64,000 bases of DNA. Source: Cardiocondyla obscurior (taxonomy: Eukaryota; Arthropoda; Insecta; Hymenoptera; Formicidae). The position numbers and the translations under genes were made by a program. The notes under the pieces are model-generated. The model was not told the DNA's origin. It searched no databases and worked only from the letters and a program-made list of their open reading frames with translations. The DNA lies in contig NC_091864.1 of assembly GCF_019399895.1 (NCBI RefSeq), forward strand, positions 5,186,001 to 5,250,000. Reading direction: 5' to 3'. Of this stretch, positions 45,361 to 58,450 are shown piece by piece; within the stretch, counting starts at the first letter, position 1, and the number at the start of each line of letters is the position of its first letter.

Positions 45361-48300
45361 TACCACGAAACCTTACGTTCTACTAAATATTCAATAAGTA
45401 CGTCGTAATTATGTCTTAAAAGTCTAACAACGGAGTAACGTAAACTTCGAATAGGAAATTGTCTATTCCCGTGGAACAGCACGAGGCAAGCTCCAAGCAA
45501 TGCATAGATAATGCCCGATCGGACTCGTGCGATCTTCCGCATGCGGGAAAGGAAGCGATTGGAAATCGAGCGAATTCGCGGGCCACGGTGAAACGGCTGA
45601 CAATTCGAGCGGCGTACGCGGAACGGCCGTCGTACAGAACTTCATCTCTAATTCAGTTGAGCCGTGGATGATCAAAGAACGAAAAACACGTCGCCCGACG
45701 TCGTTCCTTCGCATGGTTTCGGGCGATTGGAGCACGGTTGCGCGCCGCTAACGCTGCAAAGAGACGTTTATAGTAAATGAGAAGCAGCGGGACCCCGGAA
45801 GAAGAGAACGAAAATAAGCGAGAGGAAGGAGAGACCGGGGGGAGGACAAACGCGGAAGAATGGGGAATGAGGAAATTCACGTTTCTTCCCGCTTCAAGAA
45901 TCATTGACGTCGGCGAAATAGACGGCGATCCGTCTCGTTGCCCGCAGCGCTTTTTCCACCACGAGTTTATTCAACTTCTTCTTTATTTCAAGTGGACTCG
46001 ATTATTTTCCCATTTCGCCGCGCGTTTCGGGCCACCTCGCTCACCGCGTTGGGCAGCTGCCAAAACTATCCCGCCGCGAGAAGGGTCGCGACAAACGTAA
46101 TCTCAATCTATTCGGTATTTCTAAAGCAGCTTGGTATCTTATAATAGAGAACTCGCGAGAGGTTTTCGCACAAATTGGACCGGATCGGCGACGGGCGCGA
46201 GAACGCACGGCTTTCCTGTGCGTTTTTATCTCTTTAGCGAGATTACAAAGTAACCATTTCCTTTCTGAGCAATATAACTAATTTATTATCAAAAGAATTA
46301 TTAATGGCAGAATTAAAGTAATAAGACATACCACGGAAAAAATGACGGCGGATTGCCAGGGATTCTTATTCCTCAAAACGCGGAAAAACGTATCACGCTA
46401 GTCAGTTCGCGCGACCGGTTTTGAATCTCCTGAGTGGAACTAAATTGACGACTATTATCGGAGACGCTGTGGCGCCAGAAGTTTGCAAAATCGCGCGCGC
46501 CGCTGCGGAGATATATCAACCGATATTTTACCGAAGCTTATTAGGAAACGCGACCGGAAATATAATCTACCCTCTCCCCCCGCGCGGAACAAATCTCCGC
46601 TACAAAAAACGGATCCGTGATTATCGTAACGATCTCTTCGTTTCCTCGTTCTCGGTGGAGGCACGCGTTCCGCATCCCGAGCACGTATATAGACTCGGAT
46701 TTATTCGCGAACGGAGTTACGGCATTGGACGGCCCGGCGGAGCATTATTTACCTTGGTAATTACAGCGAGGCCGGCTGCCTCCGCGCCGGTAGCGTTCGC
46801 GAGCCACAAATTATCGAGTGCGAGCTTTTCGTTGTTTTTCGGCGATACCAAGGACCAGACGGAAATTGTGGAGAGCTCGCTTTACAATCCGCGGCAGGTT
46901 CTAAACGGTGAGTTTTCCGTTTTAAACGGTAATTTTTTTCGCGACCAAGACCAAGATGTCGAAGATCTCCTTGACGACATCACTGCAATGCTGGAATAAA
47001 CTTCTCCCGTGCGTTTCCACCTCGGGTAATTTTCTCCGATTTTATGCGCACCGGTTTCTCTTACGACCGTTAATTGCCGCTCGATGCACGAAGCCGGTAA
47101 ATTGCACGCCGGCGATACCCGATATGTTCTTCTGCGCGGCATAATTAGATCCGAGGCGACATTATGTACGACCGCTCTTATCCAATCGGCTGTTAATTTG
47201 TTCCTGCAGCCGTAGCCGTTAATTTTAACCGGAATAAAGCATCCCTTTAGATACGCAAGCGTGACGTTTGTAAATGATTAAATTAGACTAAGCGATAGAG
47301 TTGATTTTCCTAATTGGTACGCGTCATTGATAACAAACTTTTAGCCCTCACTGAACCAGCGAACTAGTTCGAGTAAATTAATAAAGAATAATTATATCTT
47401 GTGTTGATTTCTAAAGCGTAGAAAATTAAATTAGAAAAAAAAATTGAATTGTAGATATTTAATCTTCGACTAATTCTAACTTTTCATGGTGATCGTGTCA
47501 ACTTCCACCGATAGTATTTACTTTCGAATTTTCTACCGCAATATCTACATATTATATTAACGAAGCAGAGGATAATATCGGATAATCCTATTTCACGCGA
47601 CGTCCTACGTCGTTTCGTCCTCGAGGAGGGTCTTGGGAGGTGAATCGCGGGTCTGCCGGTTTAGAGAAATCTTAGCCGACGTCTCTCGCGATTTTCCCCT
47701 GGCGGAGAACCCGAACGAGGAAGACCCGCGCGAGCGATCGCGCCTGGTTTTTGCGTGCAATTTTACAGGAGTAACCGGAGCCGCGGTTGCTCCTCAAGCA
47801 AGAGATACCGAAGAAGTCTTACGAACTCCTTAAGCTCTACCACCGGGCGTCTTCTTCCCGCTAACGAGCCACGAACCGAGAAACAGCTAGTCGGTAATTG
47901 GATCGGGCCGATCGACTCCTTTATGCGCCGGCTGCTCTGCTGCCGCGGTAAGCAATGCGGTCTTCCTCAAAACCGCCGGGGTGTGTATGCCGTGCGAGAC
48001 GAAGGGTCACGGTAACGTTATTAACCCGTAATCGAGCCCCAGGCAAACAATGAGGCGGTTTATTCAAGTCCGGGCGCCCCCGCGATCGTGCCCCTCGGCA
48101 CCTCCGGTTCTCTTCGAGCCGCCGAACTTCGTCACCCCTCGCAAGAAGTCGCTCTCACGTAACATTACGTCAACTTTTTGCGTCTGATCGGGAAAGGTCT
48201 CTTGCTTCTCCGAGTGACTTAATGGGATTTTTAAATATTTATGTGACCTTGTGACCGGATCAACTGCGGGCGGATTAAAAAGTTGAAAAATTTCCGATAA

Positions 48301-48681
48301 AAATGAAATGTTTAATATATTGATATATTACGATAAGTGATAGGAAATATTTATAAAATTTCTGAAAGTTGTATTTTATTATGTGTATTATATGTATGTT
48401 ATTAGAAATTTTATTAGAAGTAGGGCGATGTAACTATTTAATTTTTAACTGGGCGGATTTTTCAAAGTATTTACTAATTAGGCAGGTCCTCGTTGGGAAA
48501 TAATCAATCGGAAGTTCGGCAATCGTCGGCGTAAGAGATGCAGAGGCAATGAAGAAATGACTAAGATGATCAATGTAGTAGGTCTGAGAATAATGGAAAC
48601 GCGTAAAATTTATGAGAAAAGTTTGTAGTCCTTGCGAACTTCGTGGACGCGGGTACAACCCTCAGGAGAGAAACAACTTGG

Positions 48682-48701
48682 AAAAAAAAAAAAAAAAAAA
48701 A
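48682..48701. repeat. Poly(A) tract, A20
   Basis: Twenty consecutive A. It could be a retroposon tail on the plus strand, but no element body or duplication is seen to its left. Confidence 0.85.
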
Positions 48702-50115
48702 GAACTGAGAAGTAAAGATTAATGTCGGATTAAGCGAAGCAATATTTTAATGTAATTACGCGTATCGCATAATAGCGGTGATCCTTGGCTGCTTCTTCGC
48801 GACTCGATATACGAGCTCAAGTTGATCACGCTCGCCTCAGGTAGATGTTTAATTACCACAGGGCGCGGAATACTTTATCGCCGCTTGATATTTAAATGTC
48901 TCCGTGCGAGATGTATAATTACGGGTCGCGGAAAACGCGTCTCTCGGTATTCCGATATCTCGCGCCATTAGAAACGTCACCGCATAAGTGATGCTGAAAA
49001 TACTTGCGTGGCGGCAATAAAGCGGTTGAAATATTGCCCTGGCGAATTCCTACGGCAAGTTGCGCCGCGGCGTATAACCAGACGCAATTTTTCTCATTAT
49101 CGCGGGCGAGGTACGAAATAACGAGATTTCGCTATCGGCTTTGAACAGAGATCGCGGCGAGGAGCGAGCTCGCTGGTAACATCAACGGAGAAACGGGCGG
49201 TAGTGATGAGCCAGCGCCGAAGGGATTTCCATAACCGAGTCGACCGGACGCGGAGTTGCCTTGTCGACCGAGCTGTCGCTGCAACCGGTGCAAGCGTATT
49301 CGATTTTCACGGGTCACATCGCCGGAAACTTATTATTCTCCGGCAGAAGGAACAAAGGGTGGGAGGGAAACGAGAGACGAAACGAGCGGAAATAACATGG
49401 GAAAGAGAGACGTGGTTTCACCTGCCAATGCGCGGAATCGAGGGACAAACAGCGAGCGAGCGCGATACGTTGTACACCGCGCGAATAAAACCACGGCAGT
49501 ACGACACGATAAAGAACTCCGGTCTGGTTTTGATTCGCGTTCGGACGCACTTCCGATTCGATCCCGCCGCGTATACTCGCGCGGCGCGTCGCGCGCTTCG
49601 CGGTAACGAAACTTGATTATGCAGAAATGAATTTTTGCGATCCGACGTGATGGACGTTCCCTGTAACGACCGGCGGTGCTCTTAGCGGCGCCAATCACGG
49701 CCTTCAATTAGAAAAGTAAACGTACCTCCGGCGAGGCGCGCATTGAAATTCGTTCAATTAACTGGCGATTTTCCACGGCACCGAAGTCTACGAGGCGCTG
49801 CTCGATGGCCGTTGAAAGGGTGCCTTTATTACGTCACCGAAGCTCACCGGTGGAAAAACGATTTTCTCGAGTAACCCGTCCCCGGCTCGGCGCCGCCGTA
49901 GGTTGGTCGGAGCGGCCCTATTCTCGGTCGGCGGATCACGATTTCGTGACTCGAGCTGCGCGGCATCGTGAACGGTGGGCGTATTGATCGTTCCCCGGCC
50001 TCGATGCCAATAAGATCCTTAGGTAAATCCTAAGCCGATGAGACGAGTTGAGGATCATCGCGCAAAGACCGAAAGGTTCCGAGTCGACGGCAGGCTAATC
50101 CTAATTGAGTCGCCT

Positions 50116-50125
50116 TATATAAAAG
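50116..50125 (+). promoter_or_regulatory. Candidate TATA box
   Basis: TATATAAAAG, a strong match to the TATA consensus, in CpG-containing DNA with a start expected near 50146-50148. A TCACTT close to the initiator pattern lies slightly too near (50137). No downstream gene is recognised; the open frame that follows has no domain and starts at GTG. Confidence 0.2.
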
Positions 50126-51080
50126 AGTCCGACTAGTCACTTCGTGCTCCTCGCGGCTTCCGTCCGCGTCTCCTTTTCTTCCTTTCTCATCCATCTCGCC
50201 GTCCGTCTCCCCCTTTCTCCGTTCGACGGGAATATCGTCATTTCGAGCCGAGCAAAGAGCGCCTTCCCCCGCTCCAAAGTAACTTCCACGATGGATTCCA
50301 AAATTGATTTCTCGACTGCATCCGCATGCCTCGAAGCGACCGTTTCCCGGCTACGGTGTCGTAACTTTAAGTCGTGAAAACGAGCCAATCGAACGGTCGC
50401 GATATACCGTTTGCTTATTCTAGGCCGGCCGGGGTGGGTTATATAACGTGGAATGACGAAGTGGAAGACTTTGATTAAACTTCGATCAGCCTCTGTTTTT
50501 CCAGGCGTCTTTATTGGCTGTCGATGAAACGTCGGGCAGGAGAACTCATTGGTCGTGCCCCGCTCCTTCTTCTCGTTTTGCTTTTATTAAGATTGATTTA
50601 AGATGGATTTATTCGGAATATTGGCTCGCGTTAGCGGCGCGGCTACGGTTTCCGCAAACGACATGAGAGCGAGATAGATTGGCGCTTCTTGTTCCCTGCA
50701 ACAGGTAGATGCGACAGTCTAATTTTCTCGCGCGAAAGTAAAAAAGAAGGAAAAAATAAAAAAAAGCGCGCGGGAGATACAGATAAATCAAGAAACGTCG
50801 GGAAAATATGGTTTTTCTCTGCACGCTCGATACCGACGTCGCTCGTTATTTGATCCACTTTCATCGGATTGCGTCGCGCCTGGCGAGAAACGCAGCATCC
50901 AGGGTCCACGAGAAACACGGTACGACCGATGGTTGCGTGAGCCTTTGATCCATTGTCTCGAAGAGGCGTCGTCAGAGAGGCCCCCGGGGGAGCCCAACGC
51001 CGTCGCGACGACAAAAAGGCGAATTCTAATTTGACGAATGAGAAAGCTTCAAGGAGGCCTCGATGTCGCTTTGCCAAGTT

Positions 51081-51103
51081 CCCCATTCCCCCCCATTGCC
51101 CCC
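51081..51103 (-). other. G-quadruplex motif on the minus strand
   Basis: C runs at 51081-51084, 51088-51094 (seven C, able to supply two runs) and 51099-51103. The minus strand therefore carries four G3 runs with loops of 3, 1 and 4. Confidence 0.7.
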
Positions 51104-52720
51104 TCCGGTAGCGCGCAACAAAGAGAGCATCAAAGACGGCGGGAGAGAAATCGTTACGATATGTAAAAAAAGAATACGCAATGTCGTTCGTCCTGGAACG
51201 GCGGATACCGCCGCGTCGGTGTCACCGTGCTCAAAAGAGATCTGGAAACAAGAAGAACCCGTGTGTCCGCATTTGACAAATAACCGTGTTTCGAAAAACG
51301 TCTCGCGGATTTCCTTGGAGGCTCCGGCCTCGTTGCTTAAACGTGCTACGTTCAGATTATATAAAATCCGGACGCCGGTGATTTTCCTAAAATAAAAAAA
51401 TATAAAAAGAATTAAACACAGTTGCGCGTGTCTAGAAATTCCACTTGCCAATCGAGGAGACGCATAAATCAGTCCCGTGAACCGTGTCAAGAAACTTTAA
51501 ATCGACGAGCACAACAATCGGTCGCGTGGAGTTTCAAGTTGCAAATGAAAGATGACGGGTGGTGATACGAGCGAGCGACAAAGAGCGCTAAAAGGCTACG
51601 TTAAAAGGCCGTCGGGGCACGAAGGGAAGGCAACGAGACGGGAAGAATGTGCGGATCGTGCGAAATATTGTCGGAAAGCCGATCGAAGCGCGCACCGGCT
51701 TCAAAGGGTCGCGCGTGAGGAAAACACGAGAGGCCGGCAAAGGGTGGAGGCGAACACGAAAACTCCCGCGTAATTAATAACCGTTCGAGCGGCGAGCGTG
51801 GGTGTCGTAAAGTGGCTGTCGTTAGTCGCTCGTTGAAACGGCGCCTTACTGGCTGGCTGGCAAATCAGACCCGGGGTCCCCGCTCGTTTCTCGCTTCCTC
51901 GGGAAGTCTCGAAAAACTGATTGCCTGATTTAATAACGTCTCATAGCGGCACGAAGGATCCGAGATAATTATCTCCTCTCGGACGTCCATTGCCACGGCG
52001 AAAGCAAATCACGCGACCACCGCGGCACGCCTCGCCACGTCGCCTCGACTTTAACGTCGCCGTAAATCATTCGAATCGCTTGTTACGAATCGCTCGGTAA
52101 ACGATATCCGCTTTGTGTTTGCACAGTTTCTCCCGATCGAGCGTTCCACCCGCGGGATTTAGTCCTCTCGGTTGATTTATAATAATTGCGGTTTAATGTT
52201 CCTTTAGCAATCCAAAATCGCGCTTTTGACGCGGCAGCGCCGTTTCCCACGTACAGATTTTTTTTTTATTTTATATGAAAATTTATGAATATCCTGCGAC
52301 TCCGTATAAAAAAATAACTATGTACTACTGGTCCCATGCGCAACACACATATCCTATCTTCTGCATCGCTGAAAAAAAAAAATTAATAATAAATAATGAT
52401 GAACGTGGCAAGAGTTTCACAGGACTCGTCATCTTTTATCGTTCGTTTTTATCATCTCGTGCTGTTGCGCGCGCTGCGCGAGCGCACGATTCCGTCTCCG
52501 GCGTTTTTGCCCGCCGAGTTAATTGCAGTTATAATCGTTATGCCGAATGATTACGGCTAATAAATCACGCTCAGCCTATTATTATCGCGGGAAATTTTCG
52601 ACAATACCGTTACACCTCGCGATTCTAGTCTCGCGGGCGATTAAATCACGAGGTCTCTCGGATTAAAATCGTTAGGTGAGAAAGAGAGAGGCCATTCATT
52701 CGCGAGTCAGCTCTCAGGAC

Positions 52721-52736
52721 AAAAAAAAAAAAAAAA
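52721..52736. repeat. Poly(A) tract, A16
   Basis: Sixteen consecutive A followed by GAAAAGAAAAA-type sequence. No element body is recognised. Confidence 0.8.
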
Positions 52737-53291
52737 GAAAAGAAAAACGTTAAAACCGGTAAATTTATTCTGCTTTTTCTAATACGTACTTTATCTACAT
52801 TTCTCTCGAGCTCTTTTACCCGCGAGACAACTGTTTCCTGAAACGAAGAAGCGATAGTATTTATGAAGCTCTTTAGTTAGACGAACGATAACACGACAGC
52901 CGTATCCGTTTAGTGGCACTGATTGCTTCGGCGAAAGCTCACCACTGGCTTGCGTTCTGCCCGATTCCGGGAAAATTGACTCCGTCGTCATACGTGCGGT
53001 CTCGAAACGGTGCCAGCCTTCATGAGGAATAAGCCCCGGCAGGTAGTTATCATCCGGAGTCGAGGGAGCTGGTAGCGGCAGCTCGATAGAAGTAACGCGG
53101 GTGGCCCGACTTGTTTCATCGTCGACGTGGACGGTCGCCGGGTCCTGCAAATTGAAAGAGGCAAGGACTTCTAAGCCGCTTCTCGTTTGACGAAGGCGGA
53201 AGCGCCGGTACGCTCTGAGGACGTTACGGATTGGAAAGGGCGGGTAATTTTACGTCACGTCGTGTCTGCGAGGATGGACGGAGCGCCTCAA

Positions 53292-53324
53292 TTTCTCTCT
53301 CTCTTTTTCTCTTTCTCTCTCTCT
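53292..53324. repeat. CT/CTTT tract
   Basis: Pyrimidine run with (CT)n segments after CAATTT. It lies about 195 bp left of a second CT repeat. Confidence 0.75.
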
Positions 53325-53518
53325 ATAGCGGGATCGATGGCAATCGGCGTAGTATCGATGGCCGGCCGTCCGTAAAATTGATTCTGCTTCTATCGGTTCC
53401 CTCGGGCTCGACCACGAGCCACAAAATCTCGTGGGAACCGAAAGGTGCTCCTCCCTTCTTCGTCCAGTCGTTGAATCATCTTACTTCTTCGTCTTCGTCG
53501 TAGATGCTCATTCCTTTA

Positions 53519-53539
53519 TCTCTCTCTCTCTCTCTCTCT
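53519..53539. repeat. (TC)n microsatellite
   Basis: Ten TC units in a pyrimidine-rich context. Frames reading through it give Ser/Leu or Arg/Glu strings. Confidence 0.85.
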
Positions 53540-54175
53540 TTTCCTTGCGTTCAAGAGGAAGTACGTTCTCTCGTTGCTCGGCTGCCCGGCACTGCTGTTT
53601 GCTTTTCCGAAAGTGGTCCGACAGTGCGCGCACTTTCTGCCCTGTGCCGCGGGTCGATAAGATTTGTTCCCCGACCACGAGTGCCAGTTGCATCGCGACA
53701 CGGTCGACACGGCGATCTCGAGTATGTTCAGAGTACCCTTTTATCCCCGATAAGTCCTATCTAAGAACGGCGAAATATTTATTGTACCCTGCCGGTCATC
53801 TTTGTGTAAATTCATGTAACTCGCTTTTCACGCGCGGCCTTCGAATGCGCGAAAGACGCCACCTTCCACTTGGCTAGTACGCCGGCTCACATTTTTCTCT
53901 TCGCGGCCGAGACGTGTTATACAATTCAAGAAAAAGTAGTATAGTCGGCAGTAGACCGCGAGCTGCTCGTAAAATAGATTCCGAGATGCTCGATGGAGCG
54001 CCACTTGAGAAAACGGGGAAACGGGTAGCCGCCGTAAAACCGACTCTCTTAATTTAAGACAAGCTCGATTTCTTGTTGATATTACGCGTACGCGATATCT
54101 TCTTTGGAATACCAGCTGTCGAAGTCTCTCCGGTCGACTATTGCGATTGCATAAATCGAGAGAATATTGAACCGA

Positions 54176-54196
54176 CGATATATTGCGCGATATATT
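54176..54196. repeat. Short direct repeat, CGATATATT twice
   Basis: Two exact 9-bp copies (54176-54184 and 54188-54196) spaced by GCG, giving a 12-bp period. Confidence 0.6.
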
Positions 54197-54579
54197 ATTC
54201 TTTAATGACATTTCGCGGTCTTCTATGCGCGACGAACAATTTAAGACAAGTCGCGTTCGTCCGGCGATATCTTCTAAATCAGAAAAAACGAAAAAAGTGT
54301 AATTCTGTAGAATGTTGACGCAAAAGGAGCCGGCGTAGGACATTCTAAAGTCTGCTTCATCGGCCGTTTAATACAGTCGAGAGCTCCTGCTCGCGAGGCG
54401 CACTATTGAAGATCGTTATCGCGCTTCTCTTCTACTCGCAAACACTGTAAGGCTCATTCTACATAATCGCAAGCAGGTTGCGATTAATGGAGAACCAGTC
54501 TAACTGCTTGAATACGTGATGCATGCACCCATTGATCAGCTTTTTCTCTCTTCCAACGATTTATACATATAACATATAT

Positions 54580-55125
54580 CTAAAAGCGAATAGTTATTAT
54601 AGAGATCGATTTGCATATCCTCGAAATTTGTTGCACGATCAACGTCTGTTTTGTATTTGCCAGGCTGAGGAATATACCGAATACAGCGGCGACAATAACC
54701 ACCGCTGTCAGCGCGCGCGTAATTACGAGCAACTCCATTTCGACTACAATGGCGATTAATATAACGCCGAAACCAAATTCTATTAAATACGGCCAGTCAC
54801 CGCTCGTGTCCACCTGTCGGCCAATTGATTTGTCGAGCTTAACACGCGTGATAATGCCCGCGAGCGGGTCACTGAGCTTTCGATGCGATAGCAAACGTAC
54901 CGACACGTAGTTTACTTCATTTTCGTTATGAATATATTTTTCTTTGTTTAACGTGCGGTGTAACGAGATGGAGGAGCGTTTTACCAGATCACGGTGCACA
55001 ATGACGACACCGACAGGCTTTATAATGATGACGGTAATTAACGGTAATGACACCGAACCGGTGATATTCCAACCCTCCACTTTTGCGATGGACAACAGTG
55101 TCACAGGCAAGGGCACGAGCACCAC
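54580..55125 (-). other. Weak hydrophobic ORF candidate
   Basis: A 181-codon stop-free frame starting at GTG. It has hydrophobic segments near residues 20-45 (LITVIIIKPVGVVIV) and 120-155 (VILIAIVVEMELLVI), and reads vaguely like a membrane protein. The plus strand is also largely open here (54611-54910 and 54944-55138), no ATG lies near the start, and no family is recognised. One or so frame of this length is expected by chance in 64 kb of this composition, so it is not called a gene. Confidence 0.1.
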
Positions 55126-58100
55126 TTCCTATAAGTAATAGGACTATTAATTTGGTCGGTGTCACAAATCACGGGAAAAAGTTTGCGTTGACATTAACGA
55201 GTGTGATGCATTATTTACCGCGATCACAATTAATATTAATTGCGCACAGAGCAGTTTCGAATTTTAAACAGCGCGATATGAAGCACAGCTGACAGCAAGT
55301 AAAGGACTTCGTAATTATAAAATAATATATTCATAAAGTTATTGGAGTCAATGTAAGAATGATTAAAATTATATTTACGTTAAAATAATTGTTTCAATTT
55401 ATGGAAGCAAGTGCACCGAGATGATTAGTCTGTCTACTAAAATATAAAAGTCGACCATTAAAAAAAAACACGAATTGGCTAGCTAATTATTAGGTAACGA
55501 TGGAAATCAATTTCCTCTCGGGCAAGCTCACGATTAACTCTATCCCGGAAAATTCCACAGTAACTACGTTCGAAGCGGCATATCGCAGGGGAGTTCGAAT
55601 TTGTTCGACAATACTAATTGTTCTTTCGAAGTGCGCCGGGGAGCTCGAAAGAAAAACCTCGGCGATGTCGTTCCTGCGGGCGACTTCGGCCCGTCTCTCT
55701 TTTACGTTCGATTAGTATCCGTGACGCGACGGCACGCGAAGTCCACGAACGTGACGGCAAAACGAAAAAAAAGTCACACGGCCGACTAGCTTTCTTGCCA
55801 CGTTCTCGCAGTTTGCAGTGCTTTCAGATACTCCGGTTTTAAAACGGTGAGACCGGAGTCGACGTTCCATTAATAAGTTTGCAAAGAGGCAGGAAAATTC
55901 AAACACATTTACTTCCCATTTAATTAAATAAAACCGAATAAAATTATATCTTAAAAAATTAAAAATAGAAGAAAGTAACTTTTCAGTCTTTTCAGTGCTT
56001 TATTATTTTCTTTTCTTTCTTTTTGATTCCGTAATCTCTTGGCGTTTGTCTTTAAACTGCGTAAGAAACGGCCGAAATAAATACGAGATGGCTGGCCGGT
56101 CCGCGCGTTTTGTCAGCAAATTAAAAAAATCGGAAACGAAGAAGGGGCTAGCGGGCACGCAGGCACTGCGAAATAAAGTTTCGCCGAGGCTAATTCGATC
56201 GGAAAAAATTCCGAGGGGATTTCCGCTTCTCTTCCGACGGGACGAGGTGCCGCGCACTCGCGTTAAACTTTTATTTTTTCGCATTGGGCAGAGTTCGGAT
56301 CGGACGCTCGTCCATTTATATGATTAAATTCCACCTGATACTCCCCCCGCTTCGTCCAAACTTTACAGACAACCCGCGCGAGAAAGAAATCCGCGAGGTG
56401 AAGCTGACTTCTTCAGCGTCCAATGATTTGCTTTATGCGCGCGACGTATCGACGGCGATAATGTAATACTTGCAGTGTTGAGAAAGACTCGTTCAAGTTA
56501 CACGCTTACGTCTCTATTACATCATTTTTCAAACGGTCCGAGGCCGAATAAGTTTTCATACTTTGAATACTAAAAAGAAGAAAAAATAATAATAAAAAAT
56601 AAAAAAGAAGGAAAGAAAGGGTGCAACGCTTCGGATGCATTTCATTCGTCACTGATCATCGTCGAGAGCCCAACATCACGGCGACAGCCGAACAAATTCC
56701 GGGCGTCAATAAAACTTAGTTGGACAACCCCGAGCACGATCGCCAGGCGCTTAACACGGCCGCTACTTTCGATGGAGGAAGTTTTACCGGATATAACTCG
56801 GCGGGAAGAAAGTCACTTTCCCGCGCGCGAACTTACTTTGATAAATATCGTATTTGTGCAGTGATATAACGTTCGGAACTTTCGCGGTATAATCATAATG
56901 CCCGACGAGTTAGAGGAACTAGCGCCCACTAATGCCGCAACTTTTAATGGCGCAACACTGATAGTCTCGCTCGCGCGAGCGTCGAAACGACGGCACGCCA
57001 TCGCGAAACTTGCAATTGTATTCCTGGCTTGATTATGAATTTCGACGGGCAGGCGGGACGGGTTATTAATTTACTTTCGACATAATTGCGCGACGAATTA
57101 ATACTTCGTTACACTTCGCAAACGCGATTTGCCGAATTACGTGTATAATATTGCCGAACAGCTTGTTTTTCTGTCAAATTAGCAGTTTAAAACGGGTATT
57201 CCGGCGTCAGAATTTCAACCTTGTTCAATTTATCTAATTCGGGATAAATTTAGCTACGTGACGCATTTATTTTCTAATTAATTGAAAGCAATGACGGTAT
57301 CAGAGACGCGATGTTTCAATGGTAACTCTAGCAGTAATTATAATTGAGATTTGAAGGAAGGGAACAACGCGGGCATATAATTAGATCTTCTCGAACAGCG
57401 TCGCGGGTGCGTCTGGATTTGGCGGCATATGGTCACTATCATGCTGGAGCGGCGGAAGCTGCGGATAAACGCTCGCGCCACATGCCTGATGCAACGCTGG
57501 CAATTATATTTTCTCGAATGTGCATGCCCTTCTAGCTGCATCTGCACGCGGGGACGGCTGTGTCGGAAGCCGTCTACCTCGGCGGAACGGAAGTTTCGGC
57601 GTAATTTACCGCGAAGGACCACTCTGCCGGCAGCGGTTCGTCGTTGCGAGCGCGAACGAACGCTGCAGGGAGCGCCGGGGTGTCGGAGACAGCTTCGCGG
57701 GAGAAAAGAGCGGAGGGCGAATAACAAAAGCGCGGGAGGACGTATCGGAGCCGTATATCATCGCGCGCACGATCGGAGAAGAACTATCTCGCCTCCGTCC
57801 TTTCCTCTTTTGCCCCTCGTCCTTTTAGCATATCGTTACTTTGGGTACTCGAGTACGGCTGCATTTAACGACCGCGCAGGGACAACCCTCGGTACTCTTT
57901 CTCACTCGTCCCCAGCGAGCTCGTCGCGCTTGACAAAAAGCCAGCGCGGACTCGGAACGCAAAGAGTGCTCGCGACGTCTCAATTGACTCGGCACCGGCT
58001 GATTTACGGCGCGATTCGCCACGGCCGATCTCGCAAAAGCGCCACTCCGCTCGCTGGAGTGCACCTCGCGAGTAGGCGCGCGATATCCGCCGTCGTTCGT

Positions 58101-58239
58101 TTCCTTTCTCGCGCGGGTTAGAACGGATAATGTATCTTCACCTAGCAGACCCGTACTCGGCGAGACTGCGAACGGAAAGCGGATAAAACGTGAGCGAATT
58201 TGAATAGGTGGTCAATCACTTGCTTCCAATTACGTTTGA

Positions 58240-58450
58240 TCTGTGATAATTACTTTATTTTGTACGGCTCTTAATTAGGTTTCTCGCATTGTAAAAAAAA
58301 AATATATTAATATTTAACGTAAGGTTCTAAAAAATAATTTTAGCGGTAATAAATTATAATTAGAATAATCAATTTATGAATTACAAAATATTTTTTTATT
58401 TTTTTATTTTTCGTATTTCTATTACAAATTAAATACGTTTCAGGATGAGT
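58240..58450. other. AT-rich island
   Basis: About 210 bp of AT-rich DNA with several A and T runs between CpG-rich flanks. Nothing else is recognisable in it. Confidence 0.55.

Larger units (their letters stand above)
41001..47000. other. Gene-free stretch with a (GGAA)n repeat
   Basis: No supported gene. AT-rich islands lie at about 41430-41580 (ending in poly(T)), 42960-43070, 44760-44880 and 45110-45360. A (GGAA)n repeat is at 43810-43834. A GTAAGT donor-like site occurs near 43250, directly after a short open stretch, but the upstream frame is AT-rich and unconvincing. The 192-codon frame at 46421-46999 begins at TTG and has no recognisable domain. Confidence 0.6.
47001..53000. other. 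Gene-free stretch with AT islands and a minus-strand G-quadruplex motif
   Basis: No supported gene. AT-rich islands lie at about 47380-47570, 48290-48440 and 52255-52400. Poly(A) runs are at 48682-48701 and 52721-52736. A TATA-type element is at 50116-50125, and a pyrimidine tract ending in CAG at about 50503 resembles a splice acceptor without a visible exon. A C-run cluster at 51081-51103 would form a G-quadruplex on the minus strand. Confidence 0.6.

Noticed and set aside
46421..46999. 192-codon plus frame
   Set aside because: Begins at TTG with no nearby ATG, no domain and a partly open opposite strand.
48682..48701. Poly(A)/poly(T) runs as retroposon tails
   Set aside because: No element body, promoter box or target-site duplication is visible next to any of the long runs.
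57429..58121. 230-codon plus-strand frame, the longest in the window
   Set aside because: It lies in GC- and CpG-rich DNA where stops are rare, other frames are open there too, and the Arg/Ser-rich product matches no family.
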